NCBI RefSeq assembly: GCF_014837175.1
Contig: NZ_JACYFR010000003.1
Coordinates: 434,001 to 498,000 of the forward strand
Source: Cellulomonas sp. JH27-2
Lineage (GTDB): Bacteria > Actinomycetota > Actinomycetes > Actinomycetales > Cellulomonadaceae
Reading direction: 5' to 3'
DNA length: 64,000 nt
Part shown: positions 1 to 8,244 of the stretch, piece after piece
How positions within the stretch are numbered: position 1 is the first letter of the stretch
Layout of the letters: each line of letters starts with the position of its first letter
Position numbers and translations under genes: made by a program
Notes under the pieces: generated by a model
Told to the model about the DNA's origin: nothing
The model's database searches: none
The model's input: only the letters and a program-made list of their open reading frames with translations

Positions 1-2
1 CG

Positions 3-1652
3 CTGATGGACGCGCGGGACGTGGTGACCACGGTCGACGGGGTCGTCGGCGGTGTTGCGCTCGACGACGCCGACGTCGCCGCCCTGACCGCCGCCGTCCC
101 GCAGGCGCAGGACGCGACGGAGCGGGCGCGGCGTGCCGCGTCGGACCCCGTGTGGCGCGTCGCCGAGCACGTGCCGTGGGTGGGGCGGCAGCTCCACGCG
201 GTGCGCACCGTGTCGACGTCGCTCGACGACGTCACGCACGACGCGATGCCCGCGGTCGTCGAGATCGGCAACCTGCTGGGCTCCGGCGACCTGCGGCGCG
301 ACGACGGCTCGATCGACGTCCAGGCCCTCGCGGCCGCCGCCCCCAAGCTCACGGCGGCGGCGGCCGTCGCCGCGCGGGCGGACCGCGAGGTCGCGGGCAT
401 CGACACCGTGACGCTCGCCGGCCCGCTCGTCGACCCCGTCCGGACGACGTCGGACGGCCTCGACCGGATCTCCGGCACCCTGACGGGCGTGAGCCGGGCG
501 GCCGCCCTCGTGCCGCCCATGCTCGGAGCGGACGGCAAGCGCACCTACCTGGTGCTGGCCCTGAACTCCGCGGAGCTGCGCAGCGCCGGTGGCATCGTCG
601 GGAGCATCCTGCAGGTCACGGCCGACGACGGGCACCTGAAGCTCGGGAAGCAGGTCACGACGGCGCAGCTGGGCCGGCTCGACGAGCCCGTGGTCCCGCT
701 GACCGACGCCGAGACCGCGCTGCACGGCACGGCGCTCGGCCGGTGGATCCAGAACGCGGCGTCGACGCCCGACTTCCCGCGGACGGCGGAGCTCATCACG
801 GCCCGGTGGACCAAGGACGTCGGCGGCCAGGTCGACGGCGTCATCGCGACCGACCCCGTCGCGGTCAAGGACGTCCTCGAGGCGACCGGCCCGGTGAAGA
901 CGTCGGCAGGAGCCACGCTGCGTGCCGACACGCTGCTCACCTATCTCCTGCGCGACACCTACCGCACCTCGGCGACAGGGGCGGAGGCCGACGCGGTGTT
1001 CTCCTCGGCCGCGGGAGCGGTCTTCGGCGCCCTGACCGACGGTGCCGGCTCGTCGCAGGCGCTGCTCGACGCCGTCTCGGGCGCGACCTCGCAGGGCCGG
1101 TTCCGGGTCTGGTCCGCGCACGCCGACGAGCAGGACGTGATCGCCGGTGCCCAGCTGGGCGGCGCGTTCCTGTCCGGCGACCACCCCGACGCCGTCGGCG
1201 TGTTCTTCAACGACGCGACCGAGGGCAAGCTCGACTACTACCTGCACACCGACGTCACGGTCCAGAACCTGGTGTGCACCGGTGCGGCCCCGACCGCGAC
1301 CGTGCGGGTGAGGCTCACGTACGACCCGCCGAAGAAGGTGACGGACCTGCCCGAGTACGTCGTCGGGGCGCGCGGCGACGCGATCACCCCCGGGTCGGTC
1401 GCCACCGGCGTGCTCGTGTACGCGCCCGTGGGGGCGATCCTGGACGCGCTGCGCCAGGACGGCACCCTGGTGGCGGGTGCGCAGGCCGACGAGGACGGGC
1501 GGCGGGCCGTCGTCGCGACGTCCGTGCTGGCACCGGGCGGCACGACGACCTACGAGGCGACCGTCCCGGTGCGTCACGGCGCCGTCGAGGTGTGGACGAC
1601 GCCGACGATCCACAGCGGCGGATTCGTGCGGGCGGAGTGCCCTGCCGGGTGA
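3..1652 (+). CDS. DUF4012 domain-containing envelope protein, 5'-truncated by the window
   Basis: The reading frame is open to the left edge, so the true start lies outside the window; an internal ATG sits at position 6. About 548 residues are visible. The stretch RTYLVLALNSAELRSAGG, near residue 181, is the family signature (R-Y-L-v...N-x-x-E-l-R-x-x-G-G), and the C-terminal third looks beta-rich. DUF4012 proteins are usually about 580-620 residues with an N-terminal membrane anchor, which would be in the missing part. They are often found near exopolysaccharide or cell-wall glycan genes and their biochemical function is not established. The next gene is 120 bp downstream with its own ribosome binding site. 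Confidence 0.82.
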   Translation: MMDARDVVTTVDGVVGGVALDDADVAALTAAVPQAQDATERARRAASDPVWRVAEHVPWVGRQLHAVRTVSTSLDDVTHDAMPAVVEIGNLLGSGDLRRDDGSIDVQALAAAAPKLTAAAAVAARADREVAGIDTVTLAGPLVDPVRTTSDGLDRISGTLTGVSRAAALVPPMLGADGKRTYLVLALNSAELRSAGGIVGSILQVTADDGHLKLGKQVTTAQLGRLDEPVVPLTDAETALHGTALGRWIQNAASTPDFPRTAELITARWTKDVGGQVDGVIATDPVAVKDVLEATGPVKTSAGATLRADTLLTYLLRDTYRTSATGAEADAVFSSAAGAVFGALTDGAGSSQALLDAVSGATSQGRFRVWSAHADEQDVIAGAQLGGAFLSGDHPDAVGVFFNDATEGKLDYYLHTDVTVQNLVCTGAAPTATVRVRLTYDPPKKVTDLPEYVVGARGDAITPGSVATGVLVYAPVGAILDALRQDGTLVAGAQADEDGRRAVVATSVLAPGGTTTYEATVPVRHGAVEVWTTPTIHSGGFVRAECPAG

Positions 1653-1771
1653 ATTCACCCGAATGGGACCTTCTTGTCCGAAATCACCCGATCTGCCGCT
1701 AGGGTGGCGAGGCTCGCGGGGTGAGGATGAGGACGAACCACCGCAATCCGACACCCTCAGGGGGAACCGAC

Positions 1772-2602
1772 ATGTCTCGTCATCTGCGCGCCGCGCTGGC
1801 CGCGCTGGCTGCGTGCCTCCTGGTGCTCATGGTGCCCGCGGCCGCCACCGCCGCATCGCCGTCCCGTCTCGCAGCCGCATCCGCGTCGCCGAGCCCGAGC
1901 CCGACCGTGTACGGGTGCCTCGTGGGTGAGGACGAGTACGGCGCACCGCTGCCGTGCGAGCTCAAGGTCGACATCCTCACGCCCATCTGCGACAACGACG
2001 TCCCCAAGCTCCAGTACAAGGTGACCGCGGTGGGGTCGCCCAACACCACGGTCAAGATCACGTGGATCAACCCGGGCGGGGCCAACTACGTGCAGGCGGA
2101 CCTGCCGCTCGAAGGCACGATCCTGTGGCCCGGCGCGGTGCAGGACTCCGCCGGAAACGCGGTGGACTGGCCGGGCTGGCGCCTCGAGAACGGCGTGTGG
2201 GTCCAGGGTGACGAGTGGGACTGGGTGCGCCCGTCGGTCAAGGTGCTCTTCCAGGTCAACCCCGAGATGACGGTGAACGTCGCGTACCCGCCGTCGAGCC
2301 CGAACTGCGCCACCAACCCGCCGCAGAGCACGCCGTCGCCGACCCCCTCGACGCCCGGTGAGTCGCCGTCCACGCCCGGCTCCTCGCCGACGACGCCCGA
2401 CACCGAGGTGCTGGTCGACAACCCGTCCCCGTCGCCCTCCACGCCGGACACCGAGGTGCTCGTCGACAACCCGCTGCCGCCCGACCAGCTGTCCCACACG
2501 GGTTCGAACGTCGCCCCGATCCTGATCGGCGCGGCCGTCCTGGTGGTCGGAGGCGTGCTCGTCGTGCTGCTCGTCAACCGCCAGCGCCGCCGCGGAGCCT
2601 GA
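1772..2602 (+). CDS. secreted protein with C-terminal wall-sorting-like signal
   Basis: Starts at the ATG preceded by AGGGGGA, about 7 nt upstream; this start gives a clean signal peptide (MSRHLRAALAALAACLLVLM... ending near ATAAS). A globular part with four cysteines follows (residues about 45-185). Next comes a Pro/Ser/Thr linker holding a duplicated unit, TPDTEVLVDNP, at about residues 212 and 228. The tail is LSHTG, a hydrophobic segment, then RQRRRGA. That is the layout of a sortase substrate, but the pentapeptide deviates from LPxTG and LAxTG. The ligand and function are unknown to me. A strong hairpin terminator follows. No conventional sortase gene is nearby. Confidence 0.72.
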   Translation: MSRHLRAALAALAACLLVLMVPAAATAASPSRLAAASASPSPSPTVYGCLVGEDEYGAPLPCELKVDILTPICDNDVPKLQYKVTAVGSPNTTVKITWINPGGANYVQADLPLEGTILWPGAVQDSAGNAVDWPGWRLENGVWVQGDEWDWVRPSVKVLFQVNPEMTVNVAYPPSSPNCATNPPQSTPSPTPSTPGESPSTPGSSPTTPDTEVLVDNPSPSPSTPDTEVLVDNPLPPDQLSHTGSNVAPILIGAAVLVVGGVLVVLLVNRQRRRGA

Positions 2603-2623
2603 CCTCGGTCCGAGGCCGCCCGG

Positions 2624-2654
2624 GCGCCCGCTCCTGCCATGCAGGGGCGGGCGC
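2624..2654 (+). terminator. stem-loop terminator after the wall-anchored protein gene
   Basis: Fourteen-bp stem (GCGCCCGCTCCTGC against GCAGGGGCGGGCGC, with one G-U pair) and a 3-nt loop, 22 bp after the stop codon. There is no long T tract, as is common in GC-rich actinobacteria. Confidence 0.6.
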
Positions 2655-2790
2655 TCCGCGGAGTCGGACCTCGTTCGTCGGCTGAACCAACTACCCTGGG
2701 GCACGACATGCGCGCGCGCCGGGACCACCGGCGCGCGGACGTCTGTGACAGGCACGGACCCGCATGGGCGAGACGACGCGGAGGCCAGCG

Positions 2791-3492
2791 GTGAGCGACC
2801 TGATCGACACGACCGAGATGTACCTGAAGACGATCTACGAGCTCACCGAAGAAGGCATCACCCCGCTGCGTGCCCGCATCGCCGAGCGGCTCGGCCACTC
2901 CGGCCCGACCGTCTCGCAGACCGTGGCCCGGATGGAGCGTGACGGGCTCGTCGTCGTGACCGGCGACCGGCACCTCGAGCTCACCGACCTGGGCCAGCAC
3001 AAGGCCGTGCGCGTGATGCGCAAGCACCGTCTCGCGGAGCGGCTCCTCACGGACGTCGTCGGCCTGGAGTGGCCGTACGTCCACGAGGAGGCGTGCCGCT
3101 GGGAGCACGTCATGAGCGAGCGCGTGGAGAAGCGGCTCGCCGCGCTGCTCGACCACCCGCACTTCGACCCGTACGGCAACCCGATCCCCGGCCTGGCCGA
3201 GATCGGCGAGGAGGTCACGCGGGTCGGGTTCCTCGACGGAGTCGGCTCGCTGCTGGGTGCGATCGAGCGCGCCGAGATCGCGGACGGTCGGGCGACCGTC
3301 GCGCGCATCGCCGAGCCGCTGCAGGTCGACGTCGAGCTGCTGGCGCGGCTGCAGGAGGCCGGGGTCGTCCCCGGCAAGGAGATCGCCGTGGAGCGGGGCG
3401 CGGGTGTGGTGACGGTGGGAGCGCCCGGTGCGGCCACGGTGCTGGACCTTCCCGACGACGTCGCGCGACACATCTTCGTCACGACCCGCTGA
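2791..3492 (+). CDS. dtxR: DtxR/IdeR family metal-dependent transcriptional regulator
   Basis: Iron/manganese-activated repressor of metal uptake genes. The first 60 residues follow the DtxR pattern closely (DTTEMYLKTIYEL, then a winged helix-turn-helix with SGPTVSQTVARMERDGL). The dimerisation domain has VHEEACRWEHVMSE, carrying the Cys/Glu/His metal ligands of the family. A C-terminal SH3-like part (IAVERGAGVVTVG) brings it to 233 residues, normal length. I chose the GTG start because it aligns with family N-termini and has GGAGG 6 nt upstream; an in-frame ATG 27 bp earlier (2764) is the alternative. The gene is monocistronic and ends in a strong terminator. Its operator sites are not visible in this window. 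Confidence 0.93.
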   Translation: MSDLIDTTEMYLKTIYELTEEGITPLRARIAERLGHSGPTVSQTVARMERDGLVVVTGDRHLELTDLGQHKAVRVMRKHRLAERLLTDVVGLEWPYVHEEACRWEHVMSERVEKRLAALLDHPHFDPYGNPIPGLAEIGEEVTRVGFLDGVGSLLGAIERAEIADGRATVARIAEPLQVDVELLARLQEAGVVPGKEIAVERGAGVVTVGAPGAATVLDLPDDVARHIFVTTR

Positions 3493-3520
3493 TCCGCGCT
3501 CTGCTGATTTACCGATGCAC

Positions 3521-3549
3521 GAACGGCCCCCGCGGTGCGGGGGCCGTTC
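3521..3549 (+). terminator. rho-independent-type terminator of dtxR
   Basis: Perfect 13-bp inverted repeat (GAACGGCCCCCGC / GCGGGGGCCGTTC) with a GGT loop, 28 bp after the dtxR stop codon. Confidence 0.8.
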
Positions 3550-3734
3550 GTGCGTGCCCGGTCCGTCCGGTGGCGTGCCCAGATCGTGGGCACGGGGCGG
3601 TGTCGCCCGATCGGATGTACGTTCCGCAGGGCGACATGGGATCGCACCCAGGGCTGTGACCTGCGGCGACGCGCGAGTGACGCGCCGCTCTTGGTCGGAT
3701 GTTCAGATTCCCGCAGATTTTCTGTGATCGGAAC

Positions 3735-3764
3735 GTGACAATCGCCACGAGGGTCAGGTACGTT
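3735..3764 (+). promoter_or_regulatory. candidate promoter of the riboswitch-controlled NlpC/P60 gene
   Basis: GTGACA (3735-3740) and TACGTT (3759-3764) are spaced 18 bp and would start transcription about 25-30 bp before the riboswitch. This is pattern matching only. Confidence 0.35.
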
Positions 3765-3795
3765 CATCCTGCTTCAAGGAACCCCTCCTCCTCGA

Positions 3796-3990
3796 AGCCC
3801 TCGAGCGGAACGCCGAACCCTGCCGCCGCCACGAGGTCCGTACGAACCGCCGGCAGGGGCGGGGGACCCAATTCGTGGTCACCTGAAAGCTTGGTGTCCT
3901 TGGGGTGAAGCCCCGACGAACGACCATCTGGTCGGGCGTCGAGGCCGGGTGTTCTCCCACCCGAACCCGACAGCTCACCTCGTAGGCGTC
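3796..3990 (+). promoter_or_regulatory. ydaO-type cyclic di-AMP riboswitch
   Basis: The leader of the NlpC/P60 gene carries the conserved blocks of the ydaO/yuaA riboswitch in order: CGCCGAACCCTGCC (3811-3824), GGCAGGGGCGGGGGACCCAAT (from 3852), TTGGGGTGAAGCC (from 3899), a GGTCGGG arm, and the highly conserved end CACCCGAACCCGACAGCTCACCT then CGTAGGC (3958-3987). The ligand is c-di-AMP. In actinobacteria this element is known upstream of cell-wall hydrolase genes of the NlpC/P60 and Rpf types and is usually an OFF switch. The ribosome binding site AGGAGAGG begins directly after it. Confidence 0.92.
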
Positions 3991-4005
3991 AGGAGAGGCA
4001 CGCGC

Positions 4006-4842
4006 GTGACCGAAAGCACCACCCGCGCCCGACACCGGGCCGCGCGGCGTCCGTCGACGCCGCTGACCGAGCTGGCGAGCGTCGCCTCGGACCAGCTCGG
4101 CACCGTTGGTCGCCGCACCGCCGTCGTGGCTGCGTCGTCCGGCCTGGTCGTCTCGATGATGGGCGCGCCGGCCATGGCTGCCACCCACACCGACGACAAC
4201 GTGACCGGCGCCCTGGCCGCCGTCGACACCGACGCGCTGACGGCCTCCGCCAAGGCCGCGCTGGCTGCCGCCCCCGTCGTGAGCTCCCCGGCGGACGCCG
4301 AGTGGACCATCGACGCCCCCGTCCTCAAGGCGGTCAAGCCGAAGCCGGTCGTCAAGAAGGTCGTCGTCCGCGAGACCACGACGATCTCGCGCAGCGCCGA
4401 CCGCGTCGCCGCCGACACCTCGGACGACGACGGTGACAACGGCGACGACAACAGCTCGGACGACTCGGGCACCAAGGACACCCCGAACCACGCGGTCCCG
4501 CAGTCGGTCTCGGGCAACGCCGTCCTGGAGATCGCCGCGCGTTACGTCGGCGTCCCGTACGTCTCGGGTGGCTCGACCCCCAGCGGCTTCGACTGCTCGG
4601 GCTTCGTCGACTACGTCTACAAGCAGCTCGGCATCTCGCTGCCCCGCACGTCGGGCGGCATCCGCTCGGTGGGCCACGTGATCTCGCGCTCCGAGGCCAA
4701 GCCCGGCGACCTGATCTGGACCCCCGGTCACATCGCCATCTACGCCGGTGGCAACCAGCAGATCGACGCGCCCCGCCCGGGTAAGACGATCCAGTTCCGC
4801 AGCATCTGGCAGAGCTCGCCGACGTTCCTGCGCGTCGGCTGA
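4006..4842 (+). CDS. secreted NlpC/P60 peptidoglycan hydrolase
   Basis: Probable cell-wall endopeptidase (RipA/p60 type). From the GTG start, which has AGGAGAGG 7 nt upstream, the protein is 278 residues. It has a long N-terminal signal region with a hydrophobic core around residues 35-60 (VVAASSGLVVSMMGAPAMA), an Ala-rich linker, an acidic Asp/Ser stretch near residue 140, and a C-terminal NlpC/P60 domain (about 165-278). The catalytic Cys is in FDCSGFVDYVYK and the His in TPGHIAIYAGG. An earlier in-frame ATG would lie inside the riboswitch and is rejected. Expression is expected to respond to c-di-AMP through the leader. Confidence 0.92.
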   Translation: MTESTTRARHRAARRPSTPLTELASVASDQLGTVGRRTAVVAASSGLVVSMMGAPAMAATHTDDNVTGALAAVDTDALTASAKAALAAAPVVSSPADAEWTIDAPVLKAVKPKPVVKKVVVRETTTISRSADRVAADTSDDDGDNGDDNSSDDSGTKDTPNHAVPQSVSGNAVLEIAARYVGVPYVSGGSTPSGFDCSGFVDYVYKQLGISLPRTSGGIRSVGHVISRSEAKPGDLIWTPGHIAIYAGGNQQIDAPRPGKTIQFRSIWQSSPTFLRVG

Positions 4843-4857
4843 CGCCCGCACCAGCCT

Positions 4858-4894
4858 GACGAGGCCCCGACGACATGGTCGTCGGGGCCTCGTC
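4858..4894 (+). terminator. terminator of the NlpC/P60 gene
   Basis: Perfect 17-bp inverted repeat (GACGAGGCCCCGACGAC and its complement) with an ATG triloop, 15 bp after the stop codon. Confidence 0.85.
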
Positions 4895-5067
4895 GTCTTC
4901 CCGGGGGTCGGGGGCTCGACGGAGGGACCGTCGGGCGCTTCACCCCGGTCGATCGGACCGCCTGTCCAATTCCTGTTGATCCTGTGGTTACTCTGGTCGC
5001 GTTCCACGTGCTCTTCGCTCCGCCGGGCCGGCAGCCAGCCGGTCCGACCCCCGGTTGGGAGTCTGCC

Positions 5068-5640
5068 GTGCTGACCAGCGCCGTCACCGAGTCCGCCATG
5101 ACGTCCGCCACGACGCCCGCTGCGGCGTCACCCGCGTCGCCCGCCGCCCAGGCGCGCACGCTCCTGCTCAACGCGAGCCTGGAGCCCTTGTGCATCGTGA
5201 GCGTGCACCGCGCCGTCCTGCTGATGATGTGCGGCAAGGCCACGGTCCTGGAGACCGACGGCCGCATGCTGCACTCGGCCCACGTCGAGATGCCGCTGCC
5301 CGTGGTCATCTCGCTGACGCGCTACGTGCACGTCCCGATGCGTCGGCCGGTCCCGCCCACGCGGCGCACCGTGCTCCAGCGCGACTCGCACCGCTGCGCC
5401 TACTGCGGCGGCGGGGCCGACACGGTCGACCACGTGCATCCGCGTTCCAAGGGCGGGCGGCACGAGTGGACCAACGTCGTCGCGGCGTGCGTGCGGTGCA
5501 ACCACCGCAAGGCCGACCGGCTGCTGCACGAGCTCGGTTGGGAGCTGCCCTTCACCCCGAGGGCGCCGCGGTGGTCGATCGCGTTCGGGTCCGGTGCGGT
5601 GCGCGCGGATCCGTTGTGGGCGGCCTACGTCGCGGCCTGA
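5068..5640 (+). CDS. HNH endonuclease family protein
   Basis: A 190-residue protein from the GTG with GGGAG 6 nt upstream. The N-terminal half (TLLLNASLEPLCIVSVHRAV) is the domain that precedes the nuclease in this common actinobacterial family. The C-terminal half has the zinc-stabilised HNH core: CAYC, DHVHPRSKGG, then N...CVRCN, with the two CxxC pairs expected to bind zinc. Such proteins are widespread single-copy chromosomal genes in actinobacteria and their target is unknown; nothing here suggests a restriction or phage context. A start at the ATG 30 bp downstream (5098) is also possible. Confidence 0.88.
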   Translation: MLTSAVTESAMTSATTPAAASPASPAAQARTLLLNASLEPLCIVSVHRAVLLMMCGKATVLETDGRMLHSAHVEMPLPVVISLTRYVHVPMRRPVPPTRRTVLQRDSHRCAYCGGGADTVDHVHPRSKGGRHEWTNVVAACVRCNHRKADRLLHELGWELPFTPRAPRWSIAFGSGAVRADPLWAAYVAA

Positions 5641-5686
5641 CTTCTGCGAGAGACTGGCTCCGACGGGTGACGACGAAGGAGCGGAC

Positions 5687-6634
5687 ATGTCACGGGACGA
5701 CGTGATCCTGGTGGGGGTGGACGGCTCGTTGCCGAGCCTCTTCGCCCTGGAGTGGGCGGCGGGGGAGGCGGGCCGCCGCGGCTGGGGACTGCACCTGGTG
5801 TGCGCGTACTCGCTGCCGTCGTCCACGGCGGCGTCGCTCGACGGCGGCTACGCGGCGCTCGACGACACGGTCATCCAGGAGGGCGCGCAGGCGGTGCTCG
5901 CGGAGGCGGCCGAACGCGTCGAGGGCCGTGGGTTCGCGGTGACGACCAAGGTGCACGCGGGCGACGCGGCCGGGGTGCTCGTGGACCTGTCGCACGAAGC
6001 CCGCATGGTCGTCGTCGGGACGCGAGGGCGGGGCGGGTTCGCCGACCGGCTGCTCGGGACCGTCTCGTCGGCCCTGCCCGCGCACGCGCACTGCCCGACG
6101 GTCGTCGTTCCGCTGCGTGACGCCGACGGCAACCCCGTGCCCGACGATGCCGAGCTGCCCCCCGCGCGGCCCGTGCGCCGCATCGTCGCCGGCATGGACG
6201 GCTCCGACGCGGCCGCGCGTGCGCTCGACTACGCGATCACGGAGGCATCGGCCTGGGGCGCGGACCTCACCGCCGTGGCGGGCGTGCCGATCGGGTCCAT
6301 GACGGGCGTGCTCGCGTGGCTGCCGTCGAGCGTCGACCACGAGCAGGTGCTCGCGGACCTGCAGGAAGGCCTCAACGTCGCCGTCGACCGGGCGCTGGTC
6401 GACCATCCGGACGTCACCGTGAAGCGGCACGCGCTCGACGGGACGGGTGCGGAGCTGCTCACCGAGTTCTCGGTCGCCACGGACCTGATCGTCGTGGGGT
6501 CGCGCGGGCGCGGCGGGTTCGCGGGCCTGCTGCTCGGGTCGACCAGCCAGGCCGTCCTGCACCACGCGCAGTGCCCGGTCATGGTCGTCACGAACCGCTG
6601 CGAGCCGGTGCGCGAGGGCGCGCAGAGCGCGTGA
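5687..6634 (+). CDS. tandem universal stress protein (two UspA domains)
   Basis: 315 residues with two UspA domains (about 4-145 and 160-305). Each ends in an ATP-binding glycine motif, GTRGRGGFADRLLGT and GSRGRGGFAGLLLGS. Both start with a VDGS/MDGS-type loop (VGVDGS, AGMDGS). The ATG is preceded by GAAGGAG. Tandem ATP-binding Usp proteins in actinobacteria are often induced by hypoxia or stationary phase; regulation here is not visible. The gene is convergent with the Lrp-family gene. Confidence 0.92.
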   Translation: MSRDDVILVGVDGSLPSLFALEWAAGEAGRRGWGLHLVCAYSLPSSTAASLDGGYAALDDTVIQEGAQAVLAEAAERVEGRGFAVTTKVHAGDAAGVLVDLSHEARMVVVGTRGRGGFADRLLGTVSSALPAHAHCPTVVVPLRDADGNPVPDDAELPPARPVRRIVAGMDGSDAAARALDYAITEASAWGADLTAVAGVPIGSMTGVLAWLPSSVDHEQVLADLQEGLNVAVDRALVDHPDVTVKRHALDGTGAELLTEFSVATDLIVVGSRGRGGFAGLLLGSTSQAVLHHAQCPVMVVTNRCEPVREGAQSA

Positions 6635-6656
6635 GCATCGGCGGCTGCCGCGGCCG

Positions 6657-7115
6657 TCAGGGGTGCTGGGGCACCTCGGGGCGGCGGACCAGCGCCGACA
6701 GCACGACGGTCGAGCGCGTGCGGGCGACGAACGGCTCCGCCGCGAGCCGCTCGACGACGCGCTCCAGGTGCCGCATGTCGCGGGCACGGACCTGGACGAC
6801 CAGGTCGACGTCACCCGTGACGGTGCTGGCGGCGACCACCTCGGGGTAGTGCTCGACCGCCGCGCGCATGGTGGCGGGGCTGGTCGAGCCGTGGCAGAAC
6901 AGCTCGACGAACGCCTCCGTGTGCCAGCCCATCGCGGCCGGGTCGAGCCGGACCGTGAACCCGCGGATGACGCCGTGCTCGCGCAGGCGATCCACGCGAC
7001 GCTTGACCGCGGGGGCGGAGAGCGACACCTGCTGTCCCACCTCGGCGAAGGTCGCGCGGGCGTCGAGCGCCAGGGCGCGCAGGATGGCGAGGTCGAGGTC
7101 GTCGATGTCGGGCAC
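6657..7115 (-). CDS. Lrp/AsnC family transcriptional regulator
   Basis: 152 residues from a GTG with GGAG upstream, the normal Lrp length. An AsnC-type helix-turn-helix lies at residues about 5-60 (DLDLAILRALALDARATF, then LSAPAVKRRVDRLREHGVI), followed by a RAM/AsnC ligand-binding domain (EAFVELFCHG, VTGDVDLVVQVRARD). These regulators sense amino acids. A family member close to ddaH-rocD is a natural candidate regulator of arginine/ornithine breakdown, although a CAP-protein gene lies between them. The coupling is inference. Confidence 0.9.
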   Translation of the reverse strand: MPDIDDLDLAILRALALDARATFAEVGQQVSLSAPAVKRRVDRLREHGVIRGFTVRLDPAAMGWHTEAFVELFCHGSTSPATMRAAVEHYPEVVAASTVTGDVDLVVQVRARDMRHLERVVERLAAEPFVARTRSTVVLSALVRRPEVPQHP

Positions 7116-7314
7116 GACTCCATCTTGACGGACCGGGCCGAGCCGCACCGACCGGCGCGCTCGACGGCCGGCGTGTCGTTGCCCTGCGCATTCGTCCACA
7201 TGTGTGACACTCACGCGCTTTGTGCTCAGTCGGACTCAAGATCGACCGGAGTGCTGCCGATCACCTGGTTTCCGGGCCCCCGCCGATGGGCCCCGGATCG
7301 CCGAGGGGAGCAGC

Positions 7315-8157
7315 ATGCGCAGGTGGGACTCGCGTTCGAGGTCGGTCGCCGCCGTGGCTCTGGCGACCCTTGTGGTCGTCGGGGTGGGAACCAGCGCCGC
7401 GTGGAGTGACGGGTCAGCGCCCGACGAGGCGGCCGCGACCCCGTCGGCGACGTCGACCCCGAGCGCCACCCCGACCACGTCGCCGACCCCGACACCCACG
7501 CCGACCCCGAAGCCGGCCCCCAAGGCGACCCCGAAGCCGACGCCGAAGCCGGTCGCTTCGAAGGCCCCGGTTCCGAAGCCGGCGACCGCGGGCTCCGGTG
7601 TCTCGTCATCGGTGACGAAGGCGGCTCCAGCCGCTGCGAAGACCGCGGCCGCGAAGAAGGCTGCCGCCAAGAAGTCCGCGGCGGCGAATGCTGCCGCGAA
7701 GAAGGCTGCCGCGAAGAAGGCTGCGGCGAAGAAGGCTGCCGCGAAGAAGAGCGCATCGACGAGCCGGGCTTCGATCAAGGCCCCGGCCAAGGTCCCCTCG
7801 GGTGGCCTGGTGTGCCGCGGGTCGGGCGGCCCGGGGGCCGGGGAGCAGCAGGTGTCGGCGATCGGCAAGGCCATCAACGCCTATCGGGCCAAGCACGGGC
7901 TCAAGAAGCTCAGCATCTCGCGGTCGTCGACCCTGGTGAAGCACGCCAAGACGATGGCCACGACGGGCGGCATCTGGCACTCCGGCCACGAGAACATCGT
8001 CGCGTGCGTGAGCAACGACAGTGCCACGACGATGGTCAGTGCGTGGTCGAAGTCGGCGCCGCACAAGGCTCAGATGCTGCGCAAGGATGTGAAGCACATG
8101 TCGGTCGGCGGCGCCGCCAACGGCAGCTGGCTGTTCGGCGCGGTCCTGTTCACCTGA
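7315..8157 (+). CDS. secreted CAP/SCP-domain protein with Lys/Ala-repeat linker
   Basis: 280 residues from the ATG with GAGGGGAG upstream; an N-terminal signal segment (SVAAVALATLVVVGVGTSAAWS). A Pro/Thr and Lys/Pro spacer follows (TPTPTPKPAPKATPKPTPKP), then about 50 residues of AAAKK-type repeats, then a C-terminal CAP domain (about 180-280). That domain has INAYRAKHGLKKL at its start, His in WHSGHEN and a hydrophobic finish SWLFGAVLFT. CAP proteins in bacteria are secreted and often wall-associated. The strongly basic linker could bind teichoic or nucleic acid polyanions, which is inference. Divergent from the Lrp-type gene. Confidence 0.83.
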   Translation: MRRWDSRSRSVAAVALATLVVVGVGTSAAWSDGSAPDEAAATPSATSTPSATPTTSPTPTPTPTPKPAPKATPKPTPKPVASKAPVPKPATAGSGVSSSVTKAAPAAAKTAAAKKAAAKKSAAANAAAKKAAAKKAAAKKAAAKKSASTSRASIKAPAKVPSGGLVCRGSGGPGAGEQQVSAIGKAINAYRAKHGLKKLSISRSSTLVKHAKTMATTGGIWHSGHENIVACVSNDSATTMVSAWSKSAPHKAQMLRKDVKHMSVGGAANGSWLFGAVLFT

Positions 8158-8244
8158 CGGAGCGCGCGCCCCGCCGACGGAGCGACAGCGGTGCGCGTCA
8201 ACCACCCGTGCGCCGCCGAGTGCGCGGCACGTGATGACGCGCGG

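Noticed and set aside
1757..2755. Minus-strand frame rich in Arg/Gly opposite the wall-anchored protein
   Set aside because: No ribosome binding site, no domain, and the plus strand has a signal peptide and sorting signal.
7640..7760. Tandem GCCGCGAAGAAG units resembling a CRISPR or DNA repeat array
   Set aside because: They are codons for AAAKK repeats inside a coding frame, with no spacers.
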